6,073 nt of DNA from Rhizobacter sp. (GCA_025351675.1 JANXVK010000054.1:1-6073); one strand, 5' to 3'; shown: positions 1 to 5,061, counted from the first letter of the stretch. Program-made: numbers and translations. Notes: generated from the letters alone by a model not told the origin.

Positions 1-114
1 CACCCACGGCGCGGCCAGCATCGCGAGCATCAGCCCCGAATACCAGAAGACATGGCCGCCGTGCTTGGCGAGCTTGATGTCTTGCGCGTAGTCGGTCTTG
101 AAGATGAAGCGCAT
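1..114 (-). CDS. livM: Branched-chain amino acid ABC transporter permease LivM, N-terminal part (runs off window)
   Basis: Only the first 38 codons are present. The reverse strand reads MRFIFKTDYAQDIKLAKHGG followed by a hydrophobic stretch that starts with HVFWYSGLMLAML. This short polar, Lys-rich cytoplasmic leader (K6, K14, K17), which enters a first membrane helix near residue 22, is the N-terminus I recall for LivM-type permeases of Burkholderiales. LivM is the second inner-membrane permease of the HAAT-type importer and pairs with LivH; the LivG/LivF ATPases and a periplasmic binding protein usually complete it and would lie to the left, outside the window. The gene is downstream of livH on the same strand, which supports the call. 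The ATG at 112-114 has no strong Shine-Dalgarno sequence: the 15 bases upstream are GC-rich without GGAG. The substrate cannot be read from 38 residues. Confidence 0.8.
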   Translation of the reverse strand, partial: MRFIFKTDYAQDIKLAKHGGHVFWYSGLMLAMLAAPWV

Positions 115-155
115 GGTCAGTGGCCCATCGCGCGGTGCGCCGGCGAGACGCGCCG

Positions 156-305
156 TCGGTGGCCTTCGCGGCAGGCGGGACCCGGCAGGGGCGATTTCTG
201 TGGCGGTGAGGAGCGCAGCTTCGAGGTCGGCGCGCGCAGCGCGCTTCGTGAACTGACTCGCCGCGGCTGTTTGAGCGGCGCGAACGAAGTGAGCAAAGCG
301 AGTTC
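156..305. repeat. GC-rich dispersed intergenic repeat of Burkholderiales type, between livH and livM
   Basis: The stretch carries a recognisable pattern: a GGGGCGATTTCTGTGGCGGT block (188-207), then GAGGAGCGCAGCTTCGAGG, then the palindrome GCGCGC-A-GCGCGC (232-244), GAACTGACTCGCC (250-262) and finally GCAAAGCGAGTTC (293-305). Internal pairing is strong. CTTCGT (244-249) pairs with ACGAAG (284-289), and GCCGC (260-264) pairs with GCGGC (275-279) around a 10-base loop, so the second half can fold into one long stem. I recall near-identical blocks in intergenic regions of many Burkholderiales genomes, often misannotated as short Arg/Ser-rich hypothetical proteins. That recollection is not a search result. 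No second copy is present in this window, and no transposase, target-site duplication or terminal inverted repeat could be seen. Both ends are approximate. Confidence 0.5.
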
Positions 306-408
306 AACGCGACCTCGAGGCGAGCACCGGAACGGAGTTGATGCGCAGCATCGGCCGCCACGGCATGAGCCCCAGCCAAGTGCCGCCCGCCGCGACGCGC
401 CGGAACCA

Positions 409-440
409 GTGAGGACGGACGAACGAACAACCATCCTCAC
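409..440. other. Inverted repeat at the 3' end of livH
   Basis: GTGAGGA (409-415) and TCCTCAC (434-440) are perfect 7-base inverted complements around an 18-base loop. The right arm covers the livH stop codon (437-439). No T-run follows on the minus strand, so it does not look like an intrinsic terminator. It could be a weak RNA stem that affects processing or readthrough towards livM, or it could be chance. Confidence 0.25.
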
Positions 441-1312
441 ACCTTCTTCCGCAACTTTTGACCGAACAACCCGCTCGGCTTCACGACCAGCATGATCAGC
501 ACGACCACATACGCCGCGATGTCCTTGAACCCCTCGGGCAAGTAGAACCCCGACAACGACTCGACGATCCCGATAATCAGCCCGCCGACCAACGCCCCTG
601 GCAGGCTGCCGAAGCCGCCGACGACCGCCGCCGGCATCGCCTTCAGCCCGATGAAGCCCATGTTCGCGTGCACGAAGGTGATCGGCGCGAGCAGCAGGCC
701 GGCGATCGCGGCGACGGCAGCCGCCAGCCCCCAGACCAACCCGTTCAGCCGCTTCACCGGAATGCCCATGTAGTACGCGGCGATCTGGTTCTGCGACGCC
801 GCCTGCATCGCAACGCCGACCTTGCTGTATTTGAAGACGGCATAGAGCGCGCCGCTCAACACCAGCGTCGCGGCGATGATCACCATCTGCTCGACGTTCA
901 GCACCAGCGTGCCGACGTTCCAGACCTGGTCCTTGTACGGCACCGGCAGCGTGTGCGTCTCGGTGCCGATGCCCGGCACCATCGTGATCGCGCCGCGCGC
1001 AACATAGCCGATGCCGATCGTCAACATCACGATCGAGAACGCCGGCTGGCCGAGGATCGGCCGGATCACGAGCCGTTCGAGCACGATGCCGAACGCGCCC
1101 ATCGCCAACACCGCGGCCGCGAACGCGAGCCAGAACGGGAAGCCGAGCGAGGTCATCAGGATCAGCCCGATGAAGGCGCCGAGCATCATCAGCTCGCCCT
1201 GCGCGAAGCTCACGGTCTCGGTCGCCTTGTAAATCAGCACCACGCCGAGCGCGATCAGGCCGTAGATACAGCCCTGCGCGATGCCGCTGATGACGATCTG
1301 AAGAGCCTGCAC
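437..1312 (-). CDS. livH: Branched-chain amino acid ABC transporter permease LivH
   Basis: This is an inner-membrane permease of the branched-chain amino acid importer family (LivHMGF type), which forms the translocation pore with LivM. The 291-residue product matches the usual LivH length of about 290-310. It opens with the typical LivH start region (QIVISGIAQGCIYGLIALG) and continues through GVVLIYKATETVSFAQGELMM (about 23-43). Near the C-terminus is the cytoplasmic ATPase-contact segment KAMPAAVVGGFGSLPGALVGG (about 214-234), followed by IIGIVE. The rest is a series of about eight hydrophobic helices, and the tail is basic (KLRKKV). I chose the GTG at 1310-1312 because GGAG lies 8 bases upstream and the family N-terminus begins exactly there. 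The frame is open further upstream to 1438, but that extension is polar and unlike the family. It is divergent from the tetR gene and is followed by a 322-bp spacer before livM. Family membership is clear; the substrate (leucine/isoleucine/valine, or other small carboxylates as in some relatives) cannot be told from the permease. Confidence 0.93.
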   Translation of the reverse strand: MQALQIVISGIAQGCIYGLIALGVVLIYKATETVSFAQGELMMLGAFIGLILMTSLGFPFWLAFAAAVLAMGAFGIVLERLVIRPILGQPAFSIVMLTIGIGYVARGAITMVPGIGTETHTLPVPYKDQVWNVGTLVLNVEQMVIIAATLVLSGALYAVFKYSKVGVAMQAASQNQIAAYYMGIPVKRLNGLVWGLAAAVAAIAGLLLAPITFVHANMGFIGLKAMPAAVVGGFGSLPGALVGGLIIGIVESLSGFYLPEGFKDIAAYVVVLIMLVVKPSGLFGQKLRKKV

Positions 1313-1320
1313 TCGAAAGT

Positions 1321-1324
1321 CTCC
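1321..1324 (-). promoter_or_regulatory. Shine-Dalgarno sequence that fixes the livH start
   Basis: The reverse strand reads TTGGAGACTTTCGA directly before GTG. GGAG sits 8 bases from the GTG at 1310-1312. This supports the GTG over upstream in-frame starts, which would add 42 polar residues atypical of LivH. Confidence 0.7.
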
Positions 1325-1380
1325 AAGACGGCCAGCCCGCGATGCGCGCTGCGGCTTGCTGCTTGTTGTTGATATGCTCG

Positions 1381-1395
1381 GCTTGCCAAGCAAGC
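1381..1395. promoter_or_regulatory. Candidate operator: perfect inverted repeat GCTTGC-CAA-GCAAGC
   Basis: Two 6-base arms, 1381-1386 and 1390-1395, are perfect complements around CAA. The site lies in the 154-bp divergent region between livH and the TetR-family gene, 72-86 bases before the regulator's ATG and 69-83 bases before the livH GTG. A related half-site, GCTTGC, occurs at 1354-1359. TetR-family proteins bind short palindromes in such divergent regions and commonly control their own operon, so this is the best operator candidate here. That TetR binds it, and that it regulates both directions, is inference. Symmetry without conservation data can be chance. Confidence 0.4.
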
Positions 1396-1401
1396 AGTTG
1401 C

Positions 1402-1431
1402 TTTGTAGCGAAGTCGCTCGACGCGCGTCAG
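1402..1431 (-). promoter_or_regulatory. Candidate sigma70-type promoter for livH
   Basis: On the reverse strand, CTGACG (plus-strand positions 1426-1431) resembles the -35 box TTGACA at 4 of 6 bases, and TACAAA (1402-1407) resembles TATAAT at 4 of 6, with an 18-base spacer. Transcription would start near 1395, at the edge of the inverted repeat at 1381-1395, so a bound repressor could block initiation. The untranslated leader would be about 80 bases. Matches this weak are common, and other promoters in this region are possible. Confidence 0.25.
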
Positions 1432-1466
1432 CGGACAAACCCGAAACTCACCCCCAACAGGGCCTC

Positions 1467-2084
1467 ATGCCGGCGAAACCGAAGACCCCGTTATCCGCCC
1501 CGGTGAGTTCACCCGACAACCGCCGCGCCGACCTGATCCGCGTGGCCGCCCGGCTGTTCCGCGAGAAGGGTTTCGACGGCACGACGATCCGCGACATCGC
1601 GCACGCGGTCGGCATGCGCTCGGGCAGCCCGTTCTATCACTTTGCGAACAAGCACGAGCTGCTGATGGCGGTGATGGAAGAAGGCCTGCGCCTCGGGCTG
1701 GAACGCACCCAGGGCGCAATCGACACGAGTCTGCCCGCCGCCGATCGCTTCCGGCAACTCGTGCGCACGCACTACGGCATCCTGCACGACACCGGCAGCG
1801 ACTTCATCCCGGTGATGCTCTACGACTGGCGCTCTCTGCCGGTGCAGTACAAGCGCCGCATCATCGAGCTGAAGGACCGCTACGACGCGATCTGGCAGCG
1901 CACGCTCGACGAACTCCACGCTCAGGGGCTGCTGCGTGCCGACGCGAAGCTGGCGCGGCTGATGATCCTCGGCGCGATCAACTTCTCGGCCACCTGGTAC
2001 CGCGCCAAGCCGCGCTCGGCGAAGCGGGTCGATCTCGATGAGTTGGCCGCGCAGACGGTTGCGCTGGTGCTGCATACGGCATGA
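1467..2084 (+). CDS. TetR/AcrR-family transcriptional regulator
   Basis: This 205-residue one-component regulator has the family's usual length. The N-terminal DNA-binding domain spans about residues 19-72. Helix 1 holds RRADLIRVAARLFREKGFDGTT, and the helix-turn-helix is IRDIAHAVGMRSGSPFYHF (41-59) followed by NKHELLMAVME, a textbook TetR signature. The C-terminal half is an all-helical ligand/dimer domain with FIPVMLYDWRSLP (113-125), RRIIELKDRYDAIW (130-143) and an ILGAINFSATWYR stretch (167-179). That pattern recalls the C-terminal domain of TetR proteins that sense acyl-CoA (KstR2-like), so an acyl-CoA ligand is plausible but inferred. I chose the ATG at 1467, which has AGGG 4 bases upstream; the frame stays open back to 1356 but lacks family-like sequence there, and a GTG at 1502 is a less likely alternative. 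The stop overlaps the start of the crotonase gene (ATGA), which implies translational coupling and a shared regulon. Confidence 0.9.
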   Translation: MPAKPKTPLSAPVSSPDNRRADLIRVAARLFREKGFDGTTIRDIAHAVGMRSGSPFYHFANKHELLMAVMEEGLRLGLERTQGAIDTSLPAADRFRQLVRTHYGILHDTGSDFIPVMLYDWRSLPVQYKRRIIELKDRYDAIWQRTLDELHAQGLLRADAKLARLMILGAINFSATWYRAKPRSAKRVDLDELAAQTVALVLHTA

Positions 2085-2875
2085 GCAACGTCCTCGTTCA
2101 ACGCAATGGCCCGATCTGGACGGTGACGCTGAACCGACCGGAAGTGCGCAACGCCGTCGACGGTGCAACCGCGCACCTGCTCGCGCAGGCGTTCCGTGAG
2201 TTCGATGCCGATGCCGACGCCTGCGTCGCGATCCTGCAAGGCGCGGGCGGCCAGTTCTGCGCCGGCGCCGACCTGAAGGCGGTGGCCGGTGGCTTCGGCG
2301 ACACGTCGTCCGCGAACCCGCTCAGCAGCGACATGAACGCCGACGGCCCGATGGGCCCGACACGGCTGCGCCTGAGCAAGCCGGTGATCGCCGCCGTCGA
2401 GGGCCATGCGGTCGCGGGCGGGCTCGAACTCGCGCTCTGGTGCGATCTGCGCGTCGCCGGCAGCACGGCCACGTTCGGCGTCTACTGCCGCCGCTTCGGC
2501 GTGCCGCTGATCGACGGTGGCACGGTGCGGCTGCCACGCCTGATCGGCGAGAGCCGCGCGCTCGACCTGATCCTGACCGGGCGCGCCGTCGCGGCCGACG
2601 AGGCGCTGCTGCTCGGCCTCACGAACCGCGTCGTGCCGGCCGGCCAAGCACTCGCAGCAGCGATCGAACTCGCGCAGCAGATCGCCGCGTTCCCGCAGCA
2701 GTGTCTGCGCAACGACCGCGCGAGCGTCGCGGCGCAGCACGGGTTGCCGCTGCGCGACGCACTCGCGCAGGAGTTCGCGCTCGGGCTGCGCACCCTGCAG
2801 TCCGGCGAGTCGGTCAACGGCGCGCAGCGCTTTGCGAGCGGCGTCGGTCGCCACGGGAAGTTCACGAAGGATTAG
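2081..2875 (+). CDS. Crotonase-fold enoyl-CoA hydratase/isomerase family protein
   Basis: This 264-residue enzyme is of typical crotonase length and probably acts on a short or medium acyl-CoA thioester in the cytoplasm. The N-terminus has the family pattern TVTLNRPEVRNAVD (14-27). The first oxyanion-hole segment is CAGADLKAVAGG (60-71). The second is VEGHAVAGGLELALWCDLRVA (106-126), with Glu116 at the position of rat enoyl-CoA hydratase Glu144. The second catalytic glutamate of true hydratases (rat Glu164, in FGQPE) is replaced: the aligned segment is FGVYCRRFGVPLIDGGTVRLP (132-152), with Cys136 at that position and Asp145 nearby. The reaction may therefore not be ordinary hydration. I recall the CRR-FGVPLIDGGT pattern as a recurring crotonase subgroup, so it looks like a subfamily trait and not damage. 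The start ATG overlaps the tetR stop; no Shine-Dalgarno sequence is evident, so translation is probably coupled. Its substrate and pathway are unknown. Confidence 0.88.
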   Translation: MSNVLVQRNGPIWTVTLNRPEVRNAVDGATAHLLAQAFREFDADADACVAILQGAGGQFCAGADLKAVAGGFGDTSSANPLSSDMNADGPMGPTRLRLSKPVIAAVEGHAVAGGLELALWCDLRVAGSTATFGVYCRRFGVPLIDGGTVRLPRLIGESRALDLILTGRAVAADEALLLGLTNRVVPAGQALAAAIELAQQIAAFPQQCLRNDRASVAAQHGLPLRDALAQEFALGLRTLQSGESVNGAQRFASGVGRHGKFTKD

Positions 2876-2880
2876 ATGGG

Positions 2881-2959
2881 GCACCCGGCGTCGGGATACT
2901 GACGCCACCCGCCGGGCGGGTGCTCGGGCCGCTTGGGGCGGCCCGGCGCTGGCCCGAGC
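2881..2959. terminator. Cluster of overlapping GC-rich hairpins after the crotonase gene, possible terminator region
   Basis: Five perfect inverted repeats lie in 79 bases of the 151-bp gap. GCACCC (2881-2886) pairs with GGGTGC (2918-2923). GGCGTC (2887-2892) pairs with GACGCC (2901-2906). CACCCGC (2906-2912) pairs with GCGGGTG (2916-2922) around a 3-base loop. GGGCCGC (2926-2932) pairs with GCGGCCC (2938-2944) around 5 bases. GCTCGGGCC (2922-2930) pairs with GGCCCGAGC (2951-2959). Several exclude one another. No T-run follows any stem, so this is not a canonical intrinsic terminator; GC-rich genomes do use stems without a U-tract, or Rho. The position, just after the tetR-crotonase operon stop (2875) and before the repair operon, suits a transcriptional boundary. 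Confidence 0.4.
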
Positions 2960-3013
2960 CGCACCGGTCGAGGCAGATGTCCGGAAACGGCGAGTCCCGG
3001 GCGCTGCGCTCGC

Positions 3014-3019
3014 GATAAT
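3014..3019 (+). promoter_or_regulatory. Candidate -10 element (GATAAT) of the alkylation-repair operon
   Basis: GATAAT matches the sigma70 -10 box at 5 of 6 bases and ends 7 bases before the ATG at 3027, so transcription would begin at or next to the start codon and give a leaderless or nearly leaderless mRNA. This agrees with the absence of any Shine-Dalgarno sequence before that ATG. No good -35 box lies 16-18 bases upstream, which would suit an activator-dependent promoter such as one switched on by methylated Ada, but no Ada-box match could be identified with confidence. Confidence 0.35.
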
Positions 3020-3026
3020 CGCCAAC

Positions 3027-4532
3027 ATGCATTCCGCCATGCTGCTCGACGACACCGCCGCCTACCAGGTCATCACGGCCCGAGACGCGCGCTTCGACGG
3101 GCGCCTGTTCGTCGGCGTCACCTCGACCGGCGTCTACTGCCGTCCGATCTGCCGCGTGCGCACGCCGCTGCGCAAGAACTGCCGCTTCTTCGAGACACCG
3201 GCGCAGGCCGAGGCCGCCGCGTTCCGACCCTGCATGAAGTGCCGCCCCGAGATCGCACCCGGCCCCGGGCTGCCGTGGACCGTGATGGACGCCTCCCGCA
3301 CCCTCGCCCGCCAGGCCGCCGACGCACTCGATGCGCAGGCGTCGAATGGTCCCGCGCAGGCCGCGAGCGGCGAGGCACCGAGCCTCGTCCACATCGCCGA
3401 GCGGCTGGGCGTCAGCGATCGGCACCTGCGCCGCATCTTTCAGACCGAGCACGGCGTGACGCCGCTGCAATACCTGCAGACGCGCCGCCTGCTGCTCGCG
3501 AAACAGCTGCTGACCGACACGCGGCTGCCGGTCGCGCAGGTCGCGCTCGCGAGCGGCTTCAACAGCCTGCGGCGCTTCAACGCGGCGTTCGCCGAGAACT
3601 ACCGGATGAGCCCGAGCCGGTTGCGGGGCGAGGTCGACGAAGCCGCGTTCGACACCGAAGCGGCGATCACCGTGAAGCTCGGCTACCGCGCGCCGTACGA
3701 TATGACCGCGCTGCTTCGATTCCTCGCGCAGCGTGCGGTGCCTGAGATCGAGGTCGTCGCCGAGCGGCGCGTTCGTCGCACCCTGCGCGCCGGCACGGTC
3801 GCGCCGGTGGCGGGCTGGGTCGAGGCCGAGTTCTCGGCGACCGCGCCGGTCGTGTTGCTGCGCTTCGCGCCGGAGCTGGCGGCCGCGAGCGGTCGGGTCG
3901 TCGCTGCGGTGCGGCGCTGGCTCGATCTGGATGCGCAACCGCAAGCGATCGACGCCGCCCTCGCGAACCTGCCCGGCGCGCCGGGGCTGCGGCTGCCGGG
4001 CAGCCTCGATGCGTTCGAGCTCGCGGTGCGCGCGGTGCTCGGCCAGCAGGTCACGGTGGCCGCGGCACGCACGCTCGCGCGGCGCCTCGTCGAGCGCTTC
4101 GGCGCGCCGCTGCAGACGCCTTGGGACGATGTGGTTCGCACCTTCCCGTCGCCGTCCGCGCTGGCGGCCGCACCGGTCGAGCAGATCGCCGAACTCGGCA
4201 TCATCCGCACCCGCGCCGGCGCGATCCGGGCGATCGCGAAGGCCTGGCCCGAACTCTCGACCCTGCTCGCACCGCGTGCGCGCCCCGAGCCGCTGATCGA
4301 GCGCCTTTGCGCGTTGCCCGGCATCGGCCCGTGGACGGCGCACTACATCGCGATGCGCGCGCTCGGCTGGCCCGATGCGTTTCCGCCGAACGACGTGGCC
4401 GTGCTGAAGGCGGTCAAGCAGTTGTTCGACACGACGACGCAGCGCGAAGCCGATCTGCACGCACAAGCCTGGCAACCGTGGCGCGCGTACGCGGTGCTGC
4501 GGTTGTGGAACTCCCTGGAGAAGACAACATGA
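3027..4532 (+). CDS. alkA: Ada sensor-AraC HTH-AlkA fusion: alkylation-response regulator and DNA-3-methyladenine glycosylase II
   Basis: This is a 501-residue fusion. Residues about 9-80 form the Ada methylphosphotriester domain: GVYCRPICRVR and FRPCMKCRPE supply the zinc cysteines Cys38, Cys42, Cys69 and Cys72, the same numbering as in E. coli Ada, where Cys38 takes the methyl group from the phosphate backbone. Residues about 118-200 form an AraC-type DNA-binding domain (LVHIAERLGVSDRHLRRIFQ and VALASGFNSLRRFNAAF). Residues about 212-320 resemble the AlkA N-terminal domain (AAITVKLGYRAPYDMTALL). Residues about 325-490 are an HhH-GPD glycosylase, with LCALPGIGPWTAHYIAMRAL as the helix-hairpin-helix and Asp456 (PPND) at the place of catalytic Asp238 of E. 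coli AlkA. It should excise 3-methyladenine and similar lesions and also act as a methylation-triggered activator. Mycobacterium tuberculosis has a comparable fusion next to ogt. I chose the ATG at 3027 because Ada homology begins there; the frame is open upstream to 2832 without recognisable sequence. The next gene overlaps by ATGA. Confidence 0.95.
   Translation: MHSAMLLDDTAAYQVITARDARFDGRLFVGVTSTGVYCRPICRVRTPLRKNCRFFETPAQAEAAAFRPCMKCRPEIAPGPGLPWTVMDASRTLARQAADALDAQASNGPAQAASGEAPSLVHIAERLGVSDRHLRRIFQTEHGVTPLQYLQTRRLLLAKQLLTDTRLPVAQVALASGFNSLRRFNAAFAENYRMSPSRLRGEVDEAAFDTEAAITVKLGYRAPYDMTALLRFLAQRAVPEIEVVAERRVRRTLRAGTVAPVAGWVEAEFSATAPVVLLRFAPELAAASGRVVAAVRRWLDLDAQPQAIDAALANLPGAPGLRLPGSLDAFELAVRAVLGQQVTVAAARTLARRLVERFGAPLQTPWDDVVRTFPSPSALAAAPVEQIAELGIIRTRAGAIRAIAKAWPELSTLLAPRARPEPLIERLCALPGIGPWTAHYIAMRALGWPDAFPPNDVAVLKAVKQLFDTTTQREADLHAQAWQPWRAYAVLRLWNSLEKTT
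4517..4520 (+). promoter_or_regulatory. Shine-Dalgarno sequence of ogt, inside the alkA 3' end
   Basis: GGAG lies 8 bases before the ATG at 4529, within the last codons of the upstream gene. Together with the ATGA stop/start overlap it fixes the ogt start and indicates one mRNA for both genes. Confidence 0.7.
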
Positions 4533-5047
4533 ACACGACCACCGATTCGATCGCGCAGGCCTGCACCGCGCAGACGACGATCGCGACGCCGCTCGGCGCG
4601 CTGCTGCTCGTGCGCACCGCGAAGGGCTTGGCGGGCGCGTGGTTCGAGGGCCAGAAGCACCACCCCGAACCGCTCAGCGCCGCACGCCGGCCCGATGACG
4701 AACTGCTGCGCCGCGCCGCCAATCAGTTGCACGACTACTTCGCCGGCGAGCGCGACAGCTTCGACCTGCCGCTCGATCTGCACGGCACCGCGTTCCAGCG
4801 CAACGTGTGGCAGCATCTGCTCGCGATCCCGCCTGCCGGCACGACCAGCTACGGCGCGATTGCGAAGGCCCTCGGCAGCGCATCGGCAGTGCGTGCGGTC
4901 GGCGGTGCCGTCGGCCGCAACCCGCTCTCGGTGATCGTGCCGTGTCATCGCGTCGTCGGCAGCGACGGTTCGCTGACTGGCTACGCCGGCGGCGTCGAGC
5001 GCAAGCGCGCGTTGCTCAAGCTCGAACACACGAGCGCGCCGGCCTGA
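4529..5047 (+). CDS. ogt: Methylated-DNA--[protein]-cysteine S-methyltransferase (O6-alkylguanine-DNA alkyltransferase)
   Basis: This 172-residue suicide repair protein moves the alkyl group from O6-methylguanine, and less readily O4-methylthymine, to its own cysteine. The acceptor motif VIVPCHRVV (135-143) contains Cys139. Upstream are the family segments TAFQRNVWQHLLAIPPAGTT (87-106), the DNA-binding helix SYGAIAKALG (107-116), and RAVGGAVGRNP (122-132), with Arg122 at the arginine-finger position and Asn131 before the active site. The C-terminus GSLTGYAGGVERKRALLKLE (147-166) is also typical. The N-terminal part (about 1-80) is the variable domain, with ATPLGALLLVRTAKGLAGAWF. It corresponds to the half of E. 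coli Ada that the upstream fusion lacks, so the two genes together carry all Ada functions plus AlkA. Translation is coupled to the upstream gene, and induction by alkylation is expected. The specific name (ogt, or the Ada C-terminal type) is a matter of convention. Confidence 0.95.
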   Translation: MNTTTDSIAQACTAQTTIATPLGALLLVRTAKGLAGAWFEGQKHHPEPLSAARRPDDELLRRAANQLHDYFAGERDSFDLPLDLHGTAFQRNVWQHLLAIPPAGTTSYGAIAKALGSASAVRAVGGAVGRNPLSVIVPCHRVVGSDGSLTGYAGGVERKRALLKLEHTSAPA

Positions 5048-5061
5048 CGGACGCGACTGCC

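Larger units (their letters stand above)
117..440 (-). other. Gap-filling open frame between livH and livM, probably not a real protein gene
   Basis: On the minus strand an open frame of 107 codons starts at a GTG that overlaps the livH stop (GTGA, 437-440). It ends with TGA at 117-119, two bases before the livM ATG, so it could in principle keep ribosomes moving between the two permease genes. The product is very rich in Arg, Ser, Ala and Pro, has no membrane segment, signal peptide or known motif, and more than 40% of it is translated from the dispersed repeat. It has no good Shine-Dalgarno sequence apart from any coupling to livH. Long open frames arise easily in DNA of this GC content, so I treat it as a by-product of composition unless ribosome profiling or codon conservation shows otherwise. 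Confidence 0.15.

Noticed and set aside
340..352. Small palindrome GATGC-GCA-GCATC in the livH-livM spacer
   Set aside because: Five-base arms are expected by chance at this base composition, and nothing around it suggests a binding site.
458..1372. A plus-strand open frame opposite livH
   Set aside because: It is rich in Asp, His, Arg and Gln, as expected for the complement of a membrane-protein gene, and it lacks any family motif.
1363..1411. Possible plus-strand promoters for tetR (TTGATA at 1369, TTGCCA at 1383)
   Set aside because: The -35-like boxes are fair, but no acceptable -10 box lies 16-18 bases downstream of either, so no tetR promoter is called.
2832..3026. N-terminal extension of the Ada-AlkA frame by 65 codons
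   Set aside because: The extension overlaps the crotonase 3' end and the hairpin region, is Arg/Ala-rich and has no Ada homology. Cysteine spacing from the ATG at 3027 matches E. coli Ada numbering.
2960..3026. A possible Ada box (E. coli-like AAAGCGCA type) upstream of the repair operon
   Set aside because: Only short GCGC-containing fragments are present (AGCGCA on the reverse strand near 3003-3008). The match is too weak in GC-rich DNA to call.
1922..3055. A 377-codon minus-strand open frame across tetR, the crotonase gene and the hairpin region
   Set aside because: It runs across two well-supported genes and an intergenic gap with Arg/Ala-rich low-information sequence, and is a composition artefact.
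2862..4475. A 537-codon open frame on the minus strand opposite the Ada-AlkA fusion
   Set aside because: It is very rich in Arg, Ala, Gly and His with no hydrophobic pattern or motif. It lies antisense to a gene with intact catalytic residues, and long antisense frames are expected at this GC content.
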